Origin: Pseudomonadota bacterium
Lineage (GTDB): Bacteria; Pseudomonadota; Gammaproteobacteria; Burkholderiales; Nitrosomonadaceae
Direction of reading: 5' to 3'
Assembly: GCA_018240935.1 (NCBI GenBank)
Contig: JAFEEV010000170.1
Span: 1-8,011, forward strand
Length of the DNA: 8,011 nucleotides
A model generated the notes under the pieces. It did not search any database. It was not told the origin of the DNA and saw only the letters and a program-made list of their open reading frames with translations. Positions 5,539 through 8,011 of this stretch are shown here, piece by piece; position 1 is the first letter of the stretch, and every line of letters starts with the position of its first letter. A program made the position numbers and the translations under genes.

Positions 5539-7725
5539 ATGCCGGTCATCCGTGTCGCGCTCAGTGTTCCGCTCGATACGCTGTTTGACTATCAGGCTGA
5601 CGATGCCAGTGAGCGGGATATCGGTGCGCGCGCATGCGTGCCTTTCGGAAAAAAACGATTAACCGGTGTCATCGTCGCTGTTAGCGATCACACGCAGATT
5701 GCCGCGGAAAAACTTAAACCGGCATATTGCATTTTCAGAGAAATAGAACCGCTACCGGCCGCATTGCTGGATTTGTTTCATTTCTGCAGTCAGTATTATC
5801 ATCATCCCCTCGGCATGGTGATCATGAACGGCCTGCCCGTAAAGTTGCGTAACAACAAGGCGGTCAAGCTGAAAAAAAATCCGCATGACTATCGTTATGT
5901 CCTGACGGCGGCAGGAAAAAGCGTTGATTCAGCCAGCATTCCGGCGCGCAACCGCGTGGCGCGAAACTTGCTGACCGGATTTCAGCGCGGCGCTGAGTTA
6001 ACCGCCACGCAAATCAAGCAAATTTCACCGCGTGCGATCCAATTGATTCCGGAGTGGATTCAATTCGGATGGATAACGGTGCACCCCATTTCCGCTGCGC
6101 GAACTACCGGCTCTGTAAAAATCCCCGCACTGACTTCCGGGCAAGCGGCCGCCGTCGATGCGATTACATCCAGCAACCGGCAATTCGACACCTGGCTGCT
6201 ACACGGTGTAACCGGCAGCGGCAAAACCGAGGTTTATCTCAGAATCATTGAGCCGGTACTGGCGCAAGACAAACAAACACTAGTGTTGATTCCCGAAATC
6301 AGTCTAACGCCACAACTGGAAGCCGTTTTCCGCAACCGCTTTCCCGCCGTTCCCCTGGTAAGTCTGCATAGCGGACTCAACGACACCGAACGCTTAGCCG
6401 GTTGGCTGCAAGCTCAACGCGCCGAGGCCAAAATCCTATTAGGCACACGCCTGGCCGTTTTTACCCCGTTACCGAACCTGGGGCTAATCATCGTCGATGA
6501 GGAACAGGACGGCTCATTCAAGCAACAGGACGGATTACGTTACTCCGCGCGCGATTTGGCGATTTTTCGCGGCAAGCAAGAAAGCATTCCGGTGGTGCTG
6601 GGTTCCGCCACGCCGTCGCTGGAAAGCTATCACCATGCGCTCACCGGCCGTTACCGGCACCTGCGGCTGCTAAGCCGCGCGGTGCAAAATGCCGCCCTGC
6701 CCTCGATTGGATGCATCGATACGCGCATCAACAAAACTCAGGATGGCTTATCGCAGCCATTGCTTCAAGCGCTGGATCAATGCCTGAAAGAAAAGCATCA
6801 GAGTCTCATTTTTCTCAACCGGCGCGGTTACGCACCGGTGTTGCTATGTAAATCTTGCGGCTGGAGCGCAGCTTGTCAGCGTTGCTCCAGCCGCTTGGTC
6901 GTTCATTTGCGCGATAAAAAATTGAGCTGTCATCATTGCGGCCATCAAGCGCAATTTCCGCGCGCATGCCCGCAGTGCGGCAATCAAGATATCACGCCGT
7001 TCGGACAAGGCACGCAGCGTGTCGAAGAAACTTTGGCGGGGCATTTTCCAACCGCGCGGATTTTGCGCATCGATCGCGACAGCATTCGCCGTAAGCATGC
7101 CTGGCCGGAAATTTTGCACGCCATTCAAACGCAGCAAGTCGACATTCTGATCGGCACACAATTGCTCGCCAAGGGCCATGATTTTCCTAATCTCGCCTTA
7201 GTCGGCATCCTGAATGCCGACAATGCGCTCTACAGCACCGATTTTCGCGCCAGCGAACGGTTGTTTGCGCAATTGATGCAAGTCGCCGGCCGTGCCGGCC
7301 GCGCCAATGTGGCCGGACACGTCCTGATTCAAACCGAATTTCCCGATCATTCGCTGTATCAGGCGCTGCAACGGCACGATTACGATGCGTTGGCGCAAAC
7401 CCTGCTGGCGGAAAGAAAAACCGCCGGATTCCCGCCCTATGTCTTCCAAGCGCTATTGCGCGCGGAAGCGAACGACATCCGGGCTGTACTGGATTTTCTC
7501 AGCCAAGCGAAGCAACTCGCGCAATCGTTTGAAACGGTGGAATTATTTGATCCGGTTCCGGCGCATATGGTGCGGTTAAAAGGCCTCGAACGCGGGCATG
7601 TGCTGGTGCAGTCTCCATCACGCAAACGCTTGCAAACCTTTCTGACCGGTTGGTACGCCAAACTCATGACATTACCCGGTCAGAAAGCCCGGTGGGTGCT
7701 GGATGTGGACCCGCTTGAGTTTTGA
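5539..7725 (+). CDS. priA: Primosomal protein N' (replication restart helicase PriA)
   Basis: A complete 728-residue PriA, close to the 732 residues of the E. coli protein. It binds abandoned replication forks, unwinds the lagging arm 3'-to-5' and starts loading of DnaB through the primosome. In order: an N-terminal DNA-binding domain (about 1-105, starting MPVIRVALSVPLDTLFDY); a winged-helix-like linker; helicase lobe 1 with Walker A GVTGSGKT (223-230, K229), Walker B VDEEQ (319-323) and GSATPS (355-360); NRRGY at 427-431; eight zinc-ligand cysteines (C437, C440, C446, C449, C464, C467, C477, C480); helicase lobe 2 with IGTQLLAKGHDFP (538-550) and QVAGRAGR (581-588); and a C-terminal domain ending DVDPLEF. 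The Walker B box normally reads DEEH; here the last residue is Q323 (codon CAG). All other key residues are present, so the protein is probably active. The ATG start lacks a clear ribosome site. Confidence 0.97.
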   Translation: MPVIRVALSVPLDTLFDYQADDASERDIGARACVPFGKKRLTGVIVAVSDHTQIAAEKLKPAYCIFREIEPLPAALLDLFHFCSQYYHHPLGMVIMNGLPVKLRNNKAVKLKKNPHDYRYVLTAAGKSVDSASIPARNRVARNLLTGFQRGAELTATQIKQISPRAIQLIPEWIQFGWITVHPISAARTTGSVKIPALTSGQAAAVDAITSSNRQFDTWLLHGVTGSGKTEVYLRIIEPVLAQDKQTLVLIPEISLTPQLEAVFRNRFPAVPLVSLHSGLNDTERLAGWLQAQRAEAKILLGTRLAVFTPLPNLGLIIVDEEQDGSFKQQDGLRYSARDLAIFRGKQESIPVVLGSATPSLESYHHALTGRYRHLRLLSRAVQNAALPSIGCIDTRINKTQDGLSQPLLQALDQCLKEKHQSLIFLNRRGYAPVLLCKSCGWSAACQRCSSRLVVHLRDKKLSCHHCGHQAQFPRACPQCGNQDITPFGQGTQRVEETLAGHFPTARILRIDRDSIRRKHAWPEILHAIQTQQVDILIGTQLLAKGHDFPNLALVGILNADNALYSTDFRASERLFAQLMQVAGRAGRANVAGHVLIQTEFPDHSLYQALQRHDYDALAQTLLAERKTAGFPPYVFQALLRAEANDIRAVLDFLSQAKQLAQSFETVELFDPVPAHMVRLKGLERGHVLVQSPSRKRLQTFLTGWYAKLMTLPGQKARWVLDVDPLEF

Positions 7726-7787
7726 TCTGCATCAGCGCCCGCCCTTCCGAATCAATCAAAATATCATCAGTGGATTAACCAAGCGAT

Positions 7788-7793
7788 AAGGAG
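7788..7793 (+). promoter_or_regulatory. Ribosome binding site of the YdcH-like gene
   Basis: AAGGAG is a near-perfect Shine-Dalgarno. It is 7 nt from ATG 7801 but only 1 nt from the in-frame ATG at 7795, so the later ATG is the likely start. Confidence 0.7.
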
Positions 7794-7800
7794 CATGCCC

Positions 7801-8011
7801 ATGATCGAAAAACATGATTTACACCATGAATTTCCCGAATACTATGACCGCATTCATGAGTTGAAAACGCAAAATAGTCATTTTGCGCGCCTATTCGAGG
7901 AATATCACGATATCAACCGGGAAATTTTGCGCATCGAGGAAGGCGTTGAAAATACCGCCGATGAATACTTTGAAGAATTGAAGAAGAAGCGCTTGCAGCT
8001 CAAAGACAAGC
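7801..8011 (+). CDS. YdcH-family (DUF465) small protein, partial at right edge
   Basis: Seventy residues are visible before the window ends; family members are about 75-80 residues, so only the tail is missing. The protein is highly charged, mostly helical, and begins MIEKHDLHHEFPEY. It then carries the family pattern IHELK..N.HF.RLFEEYH.IN.EI.RIE (about 18-46) and a basic end with KKKRLQLKDK (61-70). Two predicted helices suggest a small coiled-coil hairpin. The molecular function of YdcH proteins is not established. It follows priA by 75 bp on the same strand with no terminator in between, so it may be partly co-transcribed. Confidence 0.88.
   Translation, partial: MIEKHDLHHEFPEYYDRIHELKTQNSHFARLFEEYHDINREILRIEEGVENTADEYFEELKKKRLQLKDK

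Noticed and set aside
7283..7306. GC-rich repeated GCCGGCCG pattern
   Set aside because: It simply encodes the AGRAGR of helicase motif VI in priA; the repeat follows from the protein sequence.
1..8011. Mobile elements, CRISPR array, toxin-antitoxin or defence genes
   Set aside because: I looked on both strands for transposase-like products, spaced direct repeats, terminal inverted repeats and tRNA-like cloverleafs and found none I could support.

Overview
The window looks like ordinary chromosomal DNA of a Gram-negative bacterium, about half GC. It is most likely a betaproteobacterium, and the Nitrosomonadaceae/Nitrosomonas group is my best guess. That guess rests on general protein resemblance (PriA, SirB-like, SpoIIAA-like and YdcH-type proteins, and an 'adhesin-like' lipoprotein style common in betaproteobacteria). 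It is inference, not a database result. I see no rRNA, tRNA, CRISPR array, insertion sequence or prophage gene.

Left part (1-3806, all minus strand). Read in the direction of transcription, this part begins with a Rieske-type mononuclear iron oxygenase (start near 3806). It is followed 40 bp later by a ten-helix drug/metabolite (EamA) transporter, then by a small SpoIIAA-like (STAS-fold) protein with its own recognisable promoter. A strong compound hairpin terminator at 1266-1332 closes that block. Beyond it lies a tight membrane-protein pair: a four-helix CopD-like protein and a SirB2-family protein, separated by 2 nt, with the ribosome site of the second inside the end of the first. A GNAT acetyltransferase follows and runs off the left edge.

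Middle (3807-4025) is an AT-rich divergent intergenic region. It carries a consensus -10 hexamer on the plus strand and small palindromes in the probable leader of the next gene.

Right part (4026-8011, all plus strand). A 474-residue secreted lipoprotein has a carboxypeptidase-regulatory-like N-terminal module and two diverged copies of a cysteine-containing beta-rich module. It is followed by the complete primosomal helicase gene priA, whose Walker B box reads DEEQ instead of the usual DEEH. A YdcH-family (DUF465) small coiled-coil protein is cut by the right edge.

Functional links are modest. The oxygenase and transporter may form a small import/export-plus-oxidation unit for an unidentified small molecule. 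The two membrane proteins are almost certainly co-translated. priA is housekeeping (replication restart). I see no clear new defence or mobile system. The best leads are the oxygenase/transporter pair, the duplicated module in the lipoprotein, the PriA DEEQ change, and a palindrome over the -35 of the SpoIIAA-like gene.
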